Shown here one piece after another: positions 35,888 through 48,689 of a stretch of DNA of 55,220 nucleotides. The translations under genes were made by a program, and so were the position numbers. The stretch covers positions 1 through 55,220 of the forward strand of contig JADRCO010000096.1 in assembly GCA_021464525.1 (NCBI GenBank), given 5' to 3'. The notes below the pieces were generated by a model that was not told where the DNA came from, made no database searches, and worked only from the letters and a program-made list of their open reading frames with translations. The stretch is from Rhizophagus sp. LPA8_4_AMF. Its lineage: Eukaryota; Glomeromycota; Glomeromycetes; Glomerales; Glomeraceae. Every line of letters starts with the position of its first letter. Position 1 is the stretch's first letter.

Positions 35888-37676
35888 ATTAGTTTCCTTT
35901 TAGTATTTTCATCTGATTGATTTTCTCATAATTCCTTATTACGTTTAGCTTTTCCATACAATGTTATAATTTCTTCTCTCAATTTAATAAATGTGGTATA
36001 AAATATTTCCAGATACTATCTACACACTATTTTTTTAATGTCATGTGATATTTCAATATTTTGAGGTGAATATATTATTAATAGATATGATATTATTATA
36101 AATATAGATAAAAATCGAAAAATAAACGACAAAATATACCTGAGGCGCAGGCTCCGGGTTACAAAATCTGATTGGCTAATTTTATACCGAAATGTATAGG
36201 CTCTAACATATTAAAAAAAAAAAAAATTTAATAATTTTTTCTCATACTTTATTAGTACAATAAAAAAATTATATTTTACATTATCAATTGATATTTTAAT
36301 AACTTTATTTCTTTGAGCAACTATCAAAATAATATTTCTTTAATGTCTTTTAGATCTTTATATGTTCGCTCCTTACTCACCTTTTTTTGTGCAAGAATAA
36401 AATATATTACATTCATAACGCACCATCCTTTTCTTAAAGTAGAAGACTTACTAACAAGTAAAGCACATGTATATAGTTCCTATTTTTTACCAGGTTCCCG
36501 TCGAATAGATTTAGTTATTTCACTCTTAAATAATTGATTGGATTTTACGTTCTATACGCGTTTCTAAAAGTGCATCATTATCATGCTCTGTATTAAAGCA
36601 TCGTTAATAACAACTTGTTGATTTATTATCATTAGTAATTTTTGTGAAATATCACGAACATTATTTTGGATCACTTTTTAATAGGCCAAAATTAATTAAC
36701 TCACGCGCAGCCAGTTTTACCCAACGAATGACACCACTTATGGTCTCGAGGGGGGGGGGGGCAAGCTTTGATATGAAGTAAATCGACAACTCAAAGATTA
36801 ATATCGGTTATTGACTTATTAGAACTTCATTAGTTGTAATAATGCTCATTCCTAACACTCAAAAGGATCTTAAAATTCAATAATGAAATTATGAACATAA
36901 TAAGAATTTTCTACAAGTTGAATCATTATTTGAAGATTAAACTTACTTGGCTGATTTTATCTATGTCAATGTATCATTGACCTTTAAGTTTTATCCGTTA
37001 ATTTTTGCGGAATTGCGGGACATTTGCGGAATGGCGGAATTTGTCCATGATTAATGCTTAATTCTAGTCAAATAATATTTAATACTGCCTTGAATAAAGA
37101 TTTAACTGGTCGTTAAAAATTACAAAAAAAAAATATATTCACTTTACCCATATTGTTGTGAAAATTGTGATTTTGGTAGCATGTAGTAATCAATCCAATC
37201 TATTATCAATACATAAAGTAAAGCAATCTCTTTACGCCTATATAAATAACCGATTAGAATTCGCAAATTTTAATAATAAAAATAAACCAAGAAAGTAATT
37301 AGGTTATTGACTTCCAAAATAAATTTATTATATCAAATTTATAAAAATAAAAGAATGAAAAATTCGTCAAAATCTTTTTTTTAAAAAAAAATGGCAAGGG
37401 AATATAGGGAATATGCATATTCTGTATACGTATACCGGAAGTTTATAAACTATCTTAATTGTTAAAATATCGATATGTAATAACGATTGTGAAAATAAGA
37501 AATAAAGTAAAACCCGAATTTAAAAATTGATCTAAATTCAAAATCATCGCTTTTATCCGAAAAAAAAGAAAAATAAAAATTTAACGTAAATCGATAAAAA
37601 AATTAGATACCCGAACATAACGGAGGTAAAAGTAAAAAAAAAAATCGGGATTTCACGAAATAAATTATCCAAAATT
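35888..37676. other. Gene-free spacer
   Basis: AT-rich sequence with a G-run near 36751..36762 and a poly-A run near 36211..36224. The open stretch at 36313..36537 has no start context or family resemblance and I do not call it a gene. Confidence 0.5.
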
Positions 37677-38036
37677 TTAATACGGCGGATAATTTATATA
37701 TGTATCGAATATTGAATCAAATGACTCGTCGCAAAAATTAGAGTCGAACATAACGGTCGAACCTGGCGGAACGCCCGTTGAATTGAAGTTTCGAATTTGA
37801 TATTCAACATTCGCAAACATTAAAAACTCGTTTTTTAAAGTTTGTGGAAGAACCCCCCATCTTTTTCCCACTAATCGACAGATTTGTTGTGAGGATAAAA
37901 GAGGGTTATCATTTTTTAGAATTTTAAAATAAATTCTGAAGAAAATAATATAACCATTAGGCGTACGAGTCGAGCGGTTATTCGAGGTTCGAGTTTTCGA
38001 ACGCGCACGTTTCTGGCGAAGAGATGTTTTGGTCAT
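37677..38036 (-). CDS. Short MATA-HMG-type HMG-box protein
   Basis: Single-exon frame of 119 residues. A basic N-terminus (residues 7-23) precedes an HMG box at about 24-83: RTPNGYIIFFR at the box start, NP at 44-45, ICRLVGKRW at 52-60, LKNEF at 67-71 and a tyrosine-containing helix-3 end. This matches the fungal mating-type HMG (MATA_HMG) pattern RPxNAF-x2-FR ... NP ... I-S-x3-G-x2-W. The C-terminal 36 residues are acidic and aromatic, ending NYPPY. Such proteins are sequence-specific, DNA-bending nuclear regulators. Arbuscular mycorrhizal fungi carry many of these genes, most of unproven mating function. The start is the first ATG, and a small basic ORF lies 156 bases away in divergent orientation. 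Confidence 0.85.
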   Translation of the reverse strand: MTKTSLRQKRARSKTRTSNNRSTRTPNGYIIFFRIYFKILKNDNPLLSSQQICRLVGKRWGVLPQTLKNEFLMFANVEYQIRNFNSTGVPPGSTVMFDSNFCDESFDSIFDTYINYPPY

Positions 38037-38192
38037 ATAGACTTAAACGATTAATTATCCGCTGAAGAGGATGAGCTAAATTTCTATCATTTTTATACTT
38101 TTTTTTTGTAATTAATTTTTTGTTGAAGGAAAAACCAATTTTTTCTCCGATTAAACGTAATTGTAAATTAATTCTTTAAAGTTCGGAAATAA

Positions 38193-38501
38193 ATGAAAGT
38201 CAACTCCGCCATAAAAAGGAGTAAAGGACAAATTCGTTTAGAGTATTGTGTCAGAAGGTATAAAGAACCACGTGCGTTCCATTCTTTCAATACACCAAAT
38301 CGAAATGATGACAAAGAAAATAGATTAATGAGTACAAATTTAGTAAATGTTAAAAAGATCTATCGCCAAATTATTAATGGTGTGTCAAACAAAGTTAAAT
38401 GTGATGAAATGAAAAAAAAAATTTTAAAAGAGAAAAAATTAAGATTACTGATAAAATTGTATGAATGTATATGCTTTTATAATCTAATTTTAGAAATATG
38501 A
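38193..38501 (+). CDS. Small basic hypothetical protein
   Basis: Open frame of 102 residues, rich in lysine and arginine, with a predicted helical C-terminal half (KCDEMKKKILKEKKLRLL, then a short hydrophobic tail). It starts 156 bases from the HMG gene in divergent orientation, so the two could share a control region. No family is recognised. The length is modest and the codon composition resembles the surroundings, so a chance frame remains possible. Confidence 0.35.
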   Translation: MKVNSAIKRSKGQIRLEYCVRRYKEPRAFHSFNTPNRNDDKENRLMSTNLVNVKKIYRQIINGVSNKVKCDEMKKKILKEKKLRLLIKLYECICFYNLILEI

Positions 38502-40233
38502 ACCACCATATTTATAAACAATAATAGTGATTAAAAAAAAATTTAATAATCAAAATGTATGATGACAATTTTTTTGGTAAAACATTATTTTTTTTTTTTT
38601 TTTTTTTTTTTTTGTACAGCAGGACATTTATTTGATAAAGATCGGCAATCATTTAATTTTGATTGGCTCCCTCATTTAGTAAAAGGATGAAGAGGACGCG
38701 TAAAAATGGCGTGATCTACAATCTTTAATTTTAATCAATTAATTTAAAAACTTTATTTAAGTATTTATAATTAACATAACATGAAGAAGATTTCATTCGC
38801 AAATTATAAATTTATTAGCCGTATGTAATGAAATGAAAAAAAATTAAAAATATTTCTTTTTCGAACGCCGCATACATTCTTTTTTCTCCCTATTTCTTTC
38901 AAATATTTCCAATTTTTTTTTTCATTTTCCTATTATTGAAACATTTTGTTATTAGTTGGCGCTGTTGTATGCAAGTCTCTGCGGTATGCAATCGATAATA
39001 TATTGTTTCCATATACCATCGCTTCATTATGTGTAATCTTTTCTTCCGCTTGTGACGATATGTTGCATTTTAAATCAATGCAAAATTGGTAAATTTCTCA
39101 AAGTTTTCGTGTGATATTTTTGAATAAATGACTATAAATAGAGATAATAATAAAGATGATAAGTTTAAGTAGATATTTACCGTTTTAGTAGTGGTGTACC
39201 TTTCACAACAAGGACCATCAAGTTATTAAACCATATTTGTAGATGAATTTTCGGGTAATTATTGGGGGACCTGGAAAACTAGTTACGATAAAATTTGGTT
39301 TGCATATCAAAGCTTAATAAATTTGTCTTAATAATATGGACCCTACATTTATTATTAAAATTGTTATTATTTACGGAATAAGAAAGATAGAAAGATATTA
39401 GGGTTAGTGCTAGAAAAAGGGACAATTTGTTTGAATAATATGATATTGTTCTATATTAAAATTTTCAAATTGTTATTGATTGATCACCATGCTAAAACTT
39501 GTTTATTCATCAATTTGGTAGTTACCCACCCCATATTGGCGCTGGTAATCTTTACTAGGAGTTTTTCCGGTTCTACACCACCGGTCCTCCTTAGGTTTTA
39601 AAAAAATTATTTCTGATTTAATTCTTTCAAATACGAAATTCTAATAAGCTCGTTTTCATTGCAATATGAAGCTTGGAATATGCAAAATATGGAAGCGAGA
39701 GCATCAAAAGCTTTGTATCTTTTGTATCTAGAAACCAGTACCAATGTATTTCATGATTTTCTAGCGTAAGCTTGTATTCGAGTCACCTAAGTTATTCCAA
39801 GTACTTTTTCTACAAAATCATACTTTTTATTTTGAAATTAGGAAGAATAAAACACGGCAGGTGTGTTCACACTTGTAAAATATAGTACTCTACGACAACG
39901 AATAAATACTCCTACCATTTGTCATGAATTAAATATGGATTGAATATAATTACCAAATCTTATAGTAACTTAAATTTTGAGCGAAGTTTTAATCCTTAAC
40001 ATTTGTCAAAGTCATGGCAAAATTTCTACATGGAAGTAGAGGAAACCAGATAACACGGAATGAAAAATAGGTATTAAAAGGTAAGTTTATTGTGTTGACT
40101 GCTTACAACTTACCGTCAGTAGCAGATGATTTAACTAACATGGAACGGAACTTTAGGTCATAATGTTGTCGCTAGAAACAGGATCTTTGAATTTCCTGAC
40201 ATGGAATTTCGTGTGTCGTCGTGTGTGTCTAAA
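38502..40233. other. Gene-free spacer
   Basis: AT-rich DNA with a T-run of more than 20 bases at 38590..38613. I see no supported gene. The open stretch at 39407..39601 lacks start context and similarity. Confidence 0.5.
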
Positions 40234-40428
40234 CAGTGACACCTCTCTAAGTGCACCCCCCTTGGGACCATAGTAAAAAAATAGTAGAATGTGCACTTAG
40301 ATAGGGTGTGCATTTATAGACTAATATATTAAGAGCTCTTATAAGTCGGGACCAGGCCCACCGTACACTTAAAGAGAATTTATGTAGTGCGTGCACTCAT
40401 AGAGGGTGCACTTATAGAGGTGTCACTG
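40234..40428. mobile_element. pogo/Tc1-mariner-type MITE, 195 bp
   Basis: Inverted termini CAGTGACACCTCT and AGAGGTGTCACTG continue to about 25 bp with one mismatch (then AAGTGCACCC). CAGTG-A-ACCTCTATAA-type ends are typical of pogo/Tigger-like elements in fungi. The right flank is TA as expected; the left flank reads AA, which may be a mutated duplication. The interior carries more copies of the GTGCACTTA motif and no coding sequence. Confidence 0.6.
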
Positions 40429-40603
40429 TACTAGCAAGATCAATTTTTCCTTCTTGATACCAAAATCCTTGTCTAACGAGTTTGCTTAGATTGACGTCGA
40501 CCAAAATTTATATTTCATGAACAAGACACAAAAATGTATTATTGTTTATAACGTGTTATAATATTTATATCGATAACTTAAAAATTTTTATTTTCTTTTA
40601 CAG

Positions 40604-40695
40604 AAACTGGCGGATAATCAGACAGACGGGCATTATTTATTGGGAAAGAGATTTCTCAAAAACACGTACATAAAAGGAATCTTTACTTATTTAAG
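40604..40695 (+). other. Possible orphan exon
   Basis: A 92-base stretch lies between a good acceptor (pyrimidine tract, TTTTACAG) and a good donor (GTAAGA). One frame is fully open and reads KLADNQTDGHYLLGKRF and onwards. I found no partner exons on the plus strand, so it may be a relic, a non-coding transcript exon, or chance. Confidence 0.2.
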
Positions 40696-40902
40696 GTAAG
40701 ACCGATCAATTAATAAGAATTTAATTTATAAAATAATAAATAATGTTATCATATTTTTATTATAAAATGACATTTACATATAATGAATGAAATACATGAA
40801 AAAAATATTATATATCAATTAAATAAGTTACATGTAATTAAATAATATAATTAATAAAATTATTATATATATACTGTATAATTTTTATATCATAATTTTT
40901 TT

Positions 40903-43051
40903 TTAGTGATGAAGTTTAAACCATATAATTCTTATTAATCCAAAAATTAATACGACACCCCAACAAGCAATTAAAATCCAAAAAAGAGGGAGTTCAGATT
41001 TTAACCTATCTTCATAAGCATCAAATAATCTACCAATTTGTCCTCCTGTACCTTCTTCATCGGGTTCACCTGCAAATCTAATCGTAGCTTCACTTACTAT
41101 TGAATTCATTTTATCAGGTTTTACCATTAATATATTTTCGTTAACACGTGGTAAACCAAGGTGGGAATTATCTTTTATAAATGTTAAACCACTTTGTATT
41201 CCTTTAATTTTTACAAGAATTAAACAATTTAATAATTCATCAATTACATTTCTTATAAATGGAACTCCACCAAATGTTGTATTAACAAATCCAACAATTT
41301 CATCAACTGCTGTATTCAATGTATTATTAAGAGCTGTTGTAGTGATATTAACCCAACCAAATAAATTTTGATTTATATCATTCTCCAAATTTATTATGAT
41401 ATTATTGCTTTGTGTAGAATATTGCTATAAAATAATAATAATAATAATAATAACATTAATATTAAATTATTTTTTTAAAAAAAAGTATTATTATTATTAT
41501 TAACAAATAATTAATACTCACTTTAGATGCTTCTTGTAAATTTGAATTCATAAGTCCCATAACAGTATTTCCAAAATTAGATATACTTTCATTAATTTCA
41601 TCTTTATAAGTATGTCGAACTCCATTTAATATTGCAATTTGAATAAATATAGATATAATTCCTGCTAATCCAATAATAAGACATATAATCGCTGGTTTAA
41701 ATAATATATAATCCCAAAACCATCGATAAAGTGTTTGATTTTCTCGATTCTTAAAATAAGTTGAAGTTTTAACTATATGATTTTGTAAAAATGGATTTTC
41801 TGAAAATTTAATAATATCAATAATCGAATTTTTATTTATATTCGAATTCGTCCTTTTAAAATTATTTAAACTTTTATCAACTTTATTCATAAATCTTTTA
41901 TGAGAGATCCAAGTATAAAATGCGTTTGCTAAAATTAATAATATAGAAAGAGCAAATAATATAGAAAGTCCAATCCATGCTGTTCTTTTCAAATCATTTT
42001 TAATATCATCAAGTACTTCAAGATTTAAATTATTTTCACAGAATTTTATATTATTCATTGCAGGTACCGGAAGGATTGTCGAATTAAATTTTATATCTGA
42101 CATAGAATTATTAATAAGAATTCGTAATTCATTAAATGGAATTGAAATTAGATTTGTTAATCTATTTTCAATTTCATCCATAGAGGGAATAGTTGCATTA
42201 AGAGTATCTAAACCATTAACGATACCGGTCGTTGGAAATGTGATCTGATTTAATTCTTCTGCTGCTGGAATAGATACTGTAGGAATTTCGGGTAAGTTTA
42301 ATAATCCGCCAACATTTGATAATGCACTTCTAACACCTTCTAAAGATGAATTAATTCCAGCAATTGAATTATCAATTGCAGTCTTAATTCCAGCTAATGC
42401 ATTATTTGAGAAACCTTGTAAAAATATAACAGCTTCTGATACGGCACTTATTGATCCTCGTACGGCCAGTTCTAAAAGACATCGAAATGTACTTTTATAT
42501 AAATCAATGAAAAATACTATTATACCGTTCAATGCTTGAATACCAAAGTCCAAGGTTCTTACAAATCCTCGAATTGTCGAATTTATTGTATCAGATATTG
42601 AGTCATTAAAAGGTCCAGCCATGAAATGTGGTAAAGATATTAAAGATGACGTAGCTAATTCGAGTGCATCACATGACTTATTGACTCGTTGTCTTATATC
42701 TTCTATAATTGGATCAATCGAATTCATTGCGATGAATAATCTGCCGATTACAAATATAAATGAAATAATCGGGTAAGTGATCCATGCTAATGATAACTTT
42801 CCACGTAATCCAACATATGGATGAATATCATCTATAGTATTTAAAAGTTATTAATTTACTGGTTAAATTTAATTTATCAGAAATGTTCAATAATACAAAC
42901 CATCATTAATAAATTTCTCAGAATTTATAGAAGCACTTGATTTATTATGTTCTGAATATATACTAGAAGATGTATGTTCTGATGATGCAACACCCGCTGA
43001 CCAAGAAGCTGAATGGCTTAGAGGTGGCCTGTTTATATTTTTTTGAGACAT
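40903..43051 (-). CDS. PRM1: PRM1-like plasma membrane fusion protein
   Basis: Three exons, 42901..43051, 41522..42831 and 40903..41424, separated by introns of 69 and 97 nt. Phases close to give 660 residues, in the normal range for Prm1. The serine-rich N-terminus (1-50) leads into the family hallmark HPYVGLRGKLSLAWI (54-68) and the first membrane span (about 66-85). Further hydrophobic segments lie at about 151-175, 333-360, 428-453 and 634-656, with long Asn-rich, helix-forming ectodomains between them. Prm1 proteins act at the plasma membrane of mating or fusing cells, stabilising membrane merger. The short first exon fixes the true start; starting at 42727 would remove the first span. 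The HMG-box gene is about 2.9 kb away. Confidence 0.9.
41429..41455. repeat. (ATA)n microsatellite in PRM1 intron 2
   Basis: A trinucleotide ATA/TAA run within the 97-nt intron between exons 2 and 3 of the PRM1-like gene. Confidence 0.7.
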
Positions 43052-44140
43052 TTTCTCGTTTTATTTTTATCCCCTCAATCGTTCTAGTGCAAATTATATA
43101 ATTTTACGAAAAAAAAAAAAAATACGATTGAGGGGATAATTTGGGCTAAATCAAAAAAAATTTTTTTTAAAGAAAATTTCTAATTTATCATGTGATAATT
43201 ATCATTACCGAATTTGTATTAGTAAATTTATGACGACAAAACGATAAAATTATGATGAAATGGATTTAAATGATATACGGGTTAGTAAAAATACAATCGA
43301 CAGTGTGTATTACTATTAAAAGAAATTGATAATCACGCCACTAGGTAAATGGGCTAAATTTTACCAAGAAATTTACATTGCATGTCGTAATTATTGTAAC
43401 TCCAAGATTTTCTGACGTTTTAATTAAAATGACACATGAATTATTTTGGTTTAATGAGACTTTCTTCAACCATGCAATGCTCGTCCGTCCGGGCATGTGA
43501 TCAATGATCTGCATATATAGTATATATAGTAGACTTCATGTTCGTCCGTCCAGAACGTGATCTATGTTAAGCACGAAATTTTCTTGTAGCACCATCTTAA
43601 GGTATAGTTAGGAAAGCTTTGCAATACTTTCCTCCAATACACCATTGGTGATTTAGGAAAAGACTAATTTATGTTTCGCGTAGCTAATTTAGACTTTAAA
43701 CCAAAACTATTTTTAATTAATTGAGCTTAGTAAATATATTAATTAATTGAGTTTAGTAAAATACATAGGAACTAACATTAAAAAAGGCTGTTAAGGAGCT
43801 TGGAGGAAAAGAATATGCTGCCGGTCTCACATTTGTGGCAATTTCACATTAAGCTCAGTAATTTATTTATTTATTTATTTATGTATTTATGTATTTATGT
43901 ATTTTTAATTAATTCACTTATTATGTTTCTCATTTCATTTGTAAATAATCTTGAGCAGAAAATTTCTCTAATTAATTGTGTTCGATTTATAAAAAGTTTA
44001 TTCAATTAATTATACTAGAAATGTAACACTTAAAACACTAAAGCCATGAAACCTGCTTAACGGTTCCCGTGATCCCGTCACTAGTTAATTATTAATTATT
44101 ATATATTATAATATTACATTATTTTCTATTAAATAATTTT
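43052..44140. other. Spacer between PRM1-like and FAD oxidase genes
   Basis: Contains the PRM1-like 5' flank, a direct repeat around CGTCCGTCC (43477..43506 and 43537..43566) and an ATTT/ATGT simple repeat at about 43859..43905. I see no gene; the open frame at 43800..44009 is largely the simple repeat. Confidence 0.6.
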
Positions 44141-45682
44141 CTATCCTTTTACAGGAATACTTTGAGGAAATTTGAATAAATTATTAGGATCATATTTAGT
44201 TTTTATTTCAACTAACTTATTAAAATTTTGACCATAATATCTCGTTTGCCAATCGTCTAAATCTCTATCAATATAATTTTGATAACTAAAATAAGAAGTA
44301 AATTTTGATTGAAATTTCTTTCCGAAATCATTTAATTCTTTAACACATTTATCACCTTGCGCTTTATTTTTCCAACCAGAACCAACTAATTGTATAGCAT
44401 AAATTGAATCACGATGTATGAATGATGAAGTATCATCAACAATATTTGCAGCTCCACCAAGTAAATCGAATAAAGCATAAGTACTACAAGAAACAGTACT
44501 CAAAAAGTTTGATAAATTATCTATAGCTTCTGAGGTTAATCCTTTATTAACAAAAAAAGATTTTGCTTTAAAGAAATATGGATGATGTTTTGGTTTTGCC
44601 ACTTCATTTGGAGGAACGTAAGCAAAAGTTACAATAGAATCAAAAAATGATTCCTGTTTAAAACTTGATGATGTTGGTTTTGGTGCTCTTGATAAGAATG
44701 GTTTCATTGCATCTTTTGCATTTTTGGCTGGACCTAAATATAATCCACTAATCGATAAACTTCCTTTATCAAGAGATACTGAAAGAACAATATTATTATC
44801 AAGTGTTGGGGCAATCTCATTATAAGCAGTAAAAAGTTGTTTTACTTGACTTCGTTTAAATTCAAATTGCATCGAAGTAACTTGTGGTGGTACTTCATGA
44901 AGCTTAAAAACAAATGATGTTACTATACCAAAACTTCCACCACCTGCTCCTCTTAAAGCAAAGAATAAGTCGGCATTTGTTTGTTTATCAACTTGTAAGA
45001 GTTTTCCATTAGCGTCAACCATTTCCATAGAAATGATATTATCAGAAGCAAAGCCATATTTACGACCGGAGAATCCATAACCCTATTAAATAAATTAAGA
45101 AATATATTAAAAATAAATTTGAAAAATTTGAAAAAGCATGATTTAATTAATTAAATAATATAATATAATATTTACCCCTCCAAGAGCATGACCTCCAATT
45201 CCAACAGAAGGACAAGTTCCGGCCGGAATTAAGAAACCAGCTTTAAATAATTTATCATAAATGACACCTAATCTGTTTCCTGCACCAATTTTAGCAGTTT
45301 TCGCTTTTGAATCAATTGTGATTTCATTAATATTTGTTAAATCCACTACCATAACATTATTTCTACCACCTAATCCATATTTTTCATATGAATGACCACC
45401 TGAACGTGCAGTAATTTCCACTTTCAATTTAACAGCGCAATTTATTGATGTTTGTACATCTTGATTATTAGCAGCGTAAATTAAAACTGATGGAGTATAA
45501 TTCACATAAAGATTTTCATCAAGAATTAATGATGGAAAGGTTTTGTTGTTTGGATAAACGGTTTGACCTTTTATTGAAGAAAGACATGATGTTAAAGGGC
45601 TGGCATTTACTTTTACGAGATTAATTAATAATATACACCATAAAAAAAATAAAATTATATTAAGATGTTTTATTGATTTCAT
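44141..45682 (-). CDS. Secreted berberine-bridge-enzyme-like FAD-linked oxidase
   Basis: Two exons, 45176..45682 and 44141..45082, split by a 93-nt intron inside the glycine-rich HALGGGYGFSGRKYG motif; 482 residues. There is a hydrophobic signal peptide at about 5-27. The PCMH-type FAD-binding domain contains RSGGHSYE with His97 and GTCPSVGIGGH with Cys157, the two residues that carry bicovalent FAD in this family. The C-terminus has the berberine-type motif (YYGQNFNKLVEIKTKYDP, then NNLFKFPQSIP). Family members oxidise carbohydrates, alkaloids or alcohols with O2, yielding H2O2; the substrate here is unknown. It is likely exported to the cell wall or apoplast. The start is the first ATG before the signal peptide. 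Confidence 0.9.
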
Positions 45683-45756
45683 TTTTTTATTCTTTTTCTT
45701 TAGGGTGAAAAAATTTAATTATGGTGTATTGTAGTTTATTGCTGGGCTGACCAAGG

Positions 45757-45770
45757 GTGTATATATATGT
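45757..45770 (-). promoter_or_regulatory. Possible TATA element of the FAD oxidase gene
   Basis: On the minus strand ACATATATATACAC lies 75-88 bases upstream of the start codon at 45682, in a segment less uniformly AT-rich than its surroundings. It is a plausible core promoter, but TATA-like strings are common in this DNA. Confidence 0.3.
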
Positions 45771-47431
45771 GTTTTTTGAGCGCATGTTTTTTTTCGTATG
45801 AACCAATATTTATGATAGGTAGTATAATATTTGGTATTTCTAAAATTAAAGATAGTAGTCATCTACAAGATGATTCTCTCTAGTCTTATAATAGGATAAC
45901 TGCATGATCGATACTAAAATGTTTAAGCGTCATAATCTATTTTGAGCAAATAAAATATGGGCGTACTAAGCCGTAGATCCCAAATAGTATCCATAAATAG
46001 GATATTCTATTTATTATTATTATAAATAAATGATACTCCATTCAAAGGTTCAATAGAAACTTCGAATCACTCCAACTCCGGAATAGAAAGAATCCTTCTC
46101 AAGTAATTATAATAAACATTAAAGAAGACGAAAACCATTAAATAATGAATTTTTTTTTCTTTAATTATTACGTTATTATCATGCGCTAAATGTAGTACAT
46201 TACAAATTACAAATTACATAATGGCGACTTTAAATATATCGATAATATAATCGTTTAACAGTATGTGATTGTTTGCGTGTATGGGGTGACTGCGGGCAGT
46301 GATCTGGTTGATCTGGTTTCAGTTACGCTTCGGCCTATAATATGGAGATAACATACGGTTTACACTATTATTAGCATGCAAGTATTTGACTTTCATATAA
46401 ATTTATTTTTTTTTTTTTTAATTAAAGGAGGGATTCAATTGATGCGCATGAGAAATTACATGCATATAAAAATAAAATATGCATACTTATACATGTAAAT
46501 TTAAAAGCGAATCACAGAACAAACCCAAACAAATTCGATCGACCGATATTCAAGTTTCGATTTTCGGGATTACTTGGATTATTAAATTTATAAACAAACA
46601 AAATAGGACTATTTGAACTATAAAATACTATATACTATTTATACCTTTTGAATTTTTGAAGAAGGTTTAGAGCATAGTGGTAGCGTAGTGTTATTTACAT
46701 GGAATTATTCCATATTCTTTAGAAAGACTTTAAGTCGGTAAGGCGTATCGTAACTAATAATAGTTTTTATATTTCATTATTTTTTTTTAATTTGTGTAAA
46801 TTGTAGTTTCATTATGTTTTCCTCAATTGGTCGAAGAATGCAAGACATTTTCGTCATTAAATTAAAGTTTTTTTTAATCCCTACCGCACGTATTCCCGGT
46901 AAAAAAAAAAAAAAAAAAGAACGTGACACAACGATGTGATTTCGCCAAAGAGGAGTGCATGCATAATTTAATTATTCTTTTATCTACCTAATCTGTTAAC
47001 ATTTATTACCAAATATTTAATCATTTTGGGTGTAAAAATATAATTTTTTTTATAAAAAAAAAAACCAATTTTCCAAAGATAACTAAAATTCTCTAGTCAA
47101 CAAATAAAGGATTTCTCTTCAGTACCATTTTAGGAATAGTTATAAAAAAAACCTCCCCCTCTGCCCCCTCACTCTATACACGTATATATTATGTTAACTA
47201 AATTAAGCTAGATAATGAAATTTAATGATTTAATTATTTCACACGGGATAAATTTGCAAAAAAAGAATAATTAAAAATAAACAAAAAAAAATCCAAAAAA
47301 TCCTCAATACGGTAAACATAATTTCTTTAATTCGTGATGACATAGTTTTTGAAGAAGTTTCAACAGAAGTGAAGAATTATATTATTAATCTACAAATTTT
47401 TGTCCGTATTAATTAATAATAAAAAAAAAAA

Positions 47432-47478
47432 ATAGATAGATAGATAGATAGATAGGTAGGTAGGTAGGTAGGTAGATA
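47432..47478. repeat. Compound tetranucleotide microsatellite (GATA)n(GGTA)n
   Basis: Five or more GATA-phase units pass directly into about five GGTA-phase units and then back to GATA, as seen directly at 47434..47475. The switch suggests a point change that then spread by slippage. Confidence 0.9.
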
Positions 47479-48689
47479 GAATAAATGATAATAGTGTTCA
47501 TATAAGAAAATAATATATTAAAATTAAAATTTAACGAACTATTAGGATTTAGAAATTAATGACAATAATAAATAAAAAAGAAAAAAGTTCATATAAGAAA
47601 ATAAATTTATTAAAATTATAAAATTATTAAAATTTAAAGAATTATTAAGATTTTAGAATAAATGATAATAATAAATAATAGAAAGAAAAAGTTCATATAA
47701 GTAAATAAATTATTAAAATTAAACTATTAAGGATTATTTGATTCAGCAGAAACTTCTATAAAATCATTATATTCTAAATTTGCTGCCTTTTGATATAATT
47801 CAACCACCTCCTTTTTAAATTGTTAATTTTAAAATTAAATATATTAATTTCCCTTTCTTTTATATATATGTATATATGTATATGTTATGTGTATATAAAA
47901 ATAAATATCTATATTTAATATATATTGTTAAATCAATATGTGATTGTAGCTATTTTGGCAGGTCGGCATCCAAGGTCACTTGTAAACTTTATCATGTAAT
48001 TTGTAATTTAAAATATAATTAAAAGTGCTCTGATTAATATTTAAAAAGAAATAATAATTTAAAAATGAAAGTAATTGTATTGTGGAGGTGGTGAATGCTT
48101 CCGGGAACAAGTAAAATAATTATTTGTAATATTTGTAATTTTTATATACTGTATATAATTTATAATCATTTATGGAAACAATTTTTTTTTTTCTTTAATT
48201 TAGCTTTGTAGTAGAGGATAATGGGGGAAATAATCATTCTCTAAGCAGTGTGGGTGAAGAAATTAGAAGTAATTTGTTGAAGTTATAGAAGACAAAAATG
48301 TATAATAAAATATATCTAAGGATTGTTTGTTAATAATTATAAGGTAAGCATTATAATTTTGGTAGTGTATTTAATAAAATGTATAAATTTTCTATTTTTG
48401 ATTATGGATGACGAAAATGTATATATTTAAGGATTGCTTGTTGGATTATCATGAAGACGAATATTATATGTTAATAAAAAAAATATTATATATATAATAA
48501 ATAAATGTATATTGAGTATGTTAATATGTAAATTTTTATGACCAATCGGTCGTATGAAAGGGAAGTGTTTTTGATAATGAATGTTATTCCGTATCGTAGA
48601 ACTTTGACAAAATTTCGTGGAAGTATTGTATGGTTTGTTAAATATAGGGTGGGAATTTCCAAGGAGAGAATCGTAAGAAATATGTATCG

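Noticed and set aside
42725-42727. ATG at 42727 as the PRM1 start
   Set aside because: In-frame upstream sequence encodes the conserved HPYVGLRGKL block and the first membrane span, and a spliced first exon gives a start at 43051.
43800-44009. 69-residue open frame
   Set aside because: Most of it is translation of an ATTT/ATGT simple repeat.
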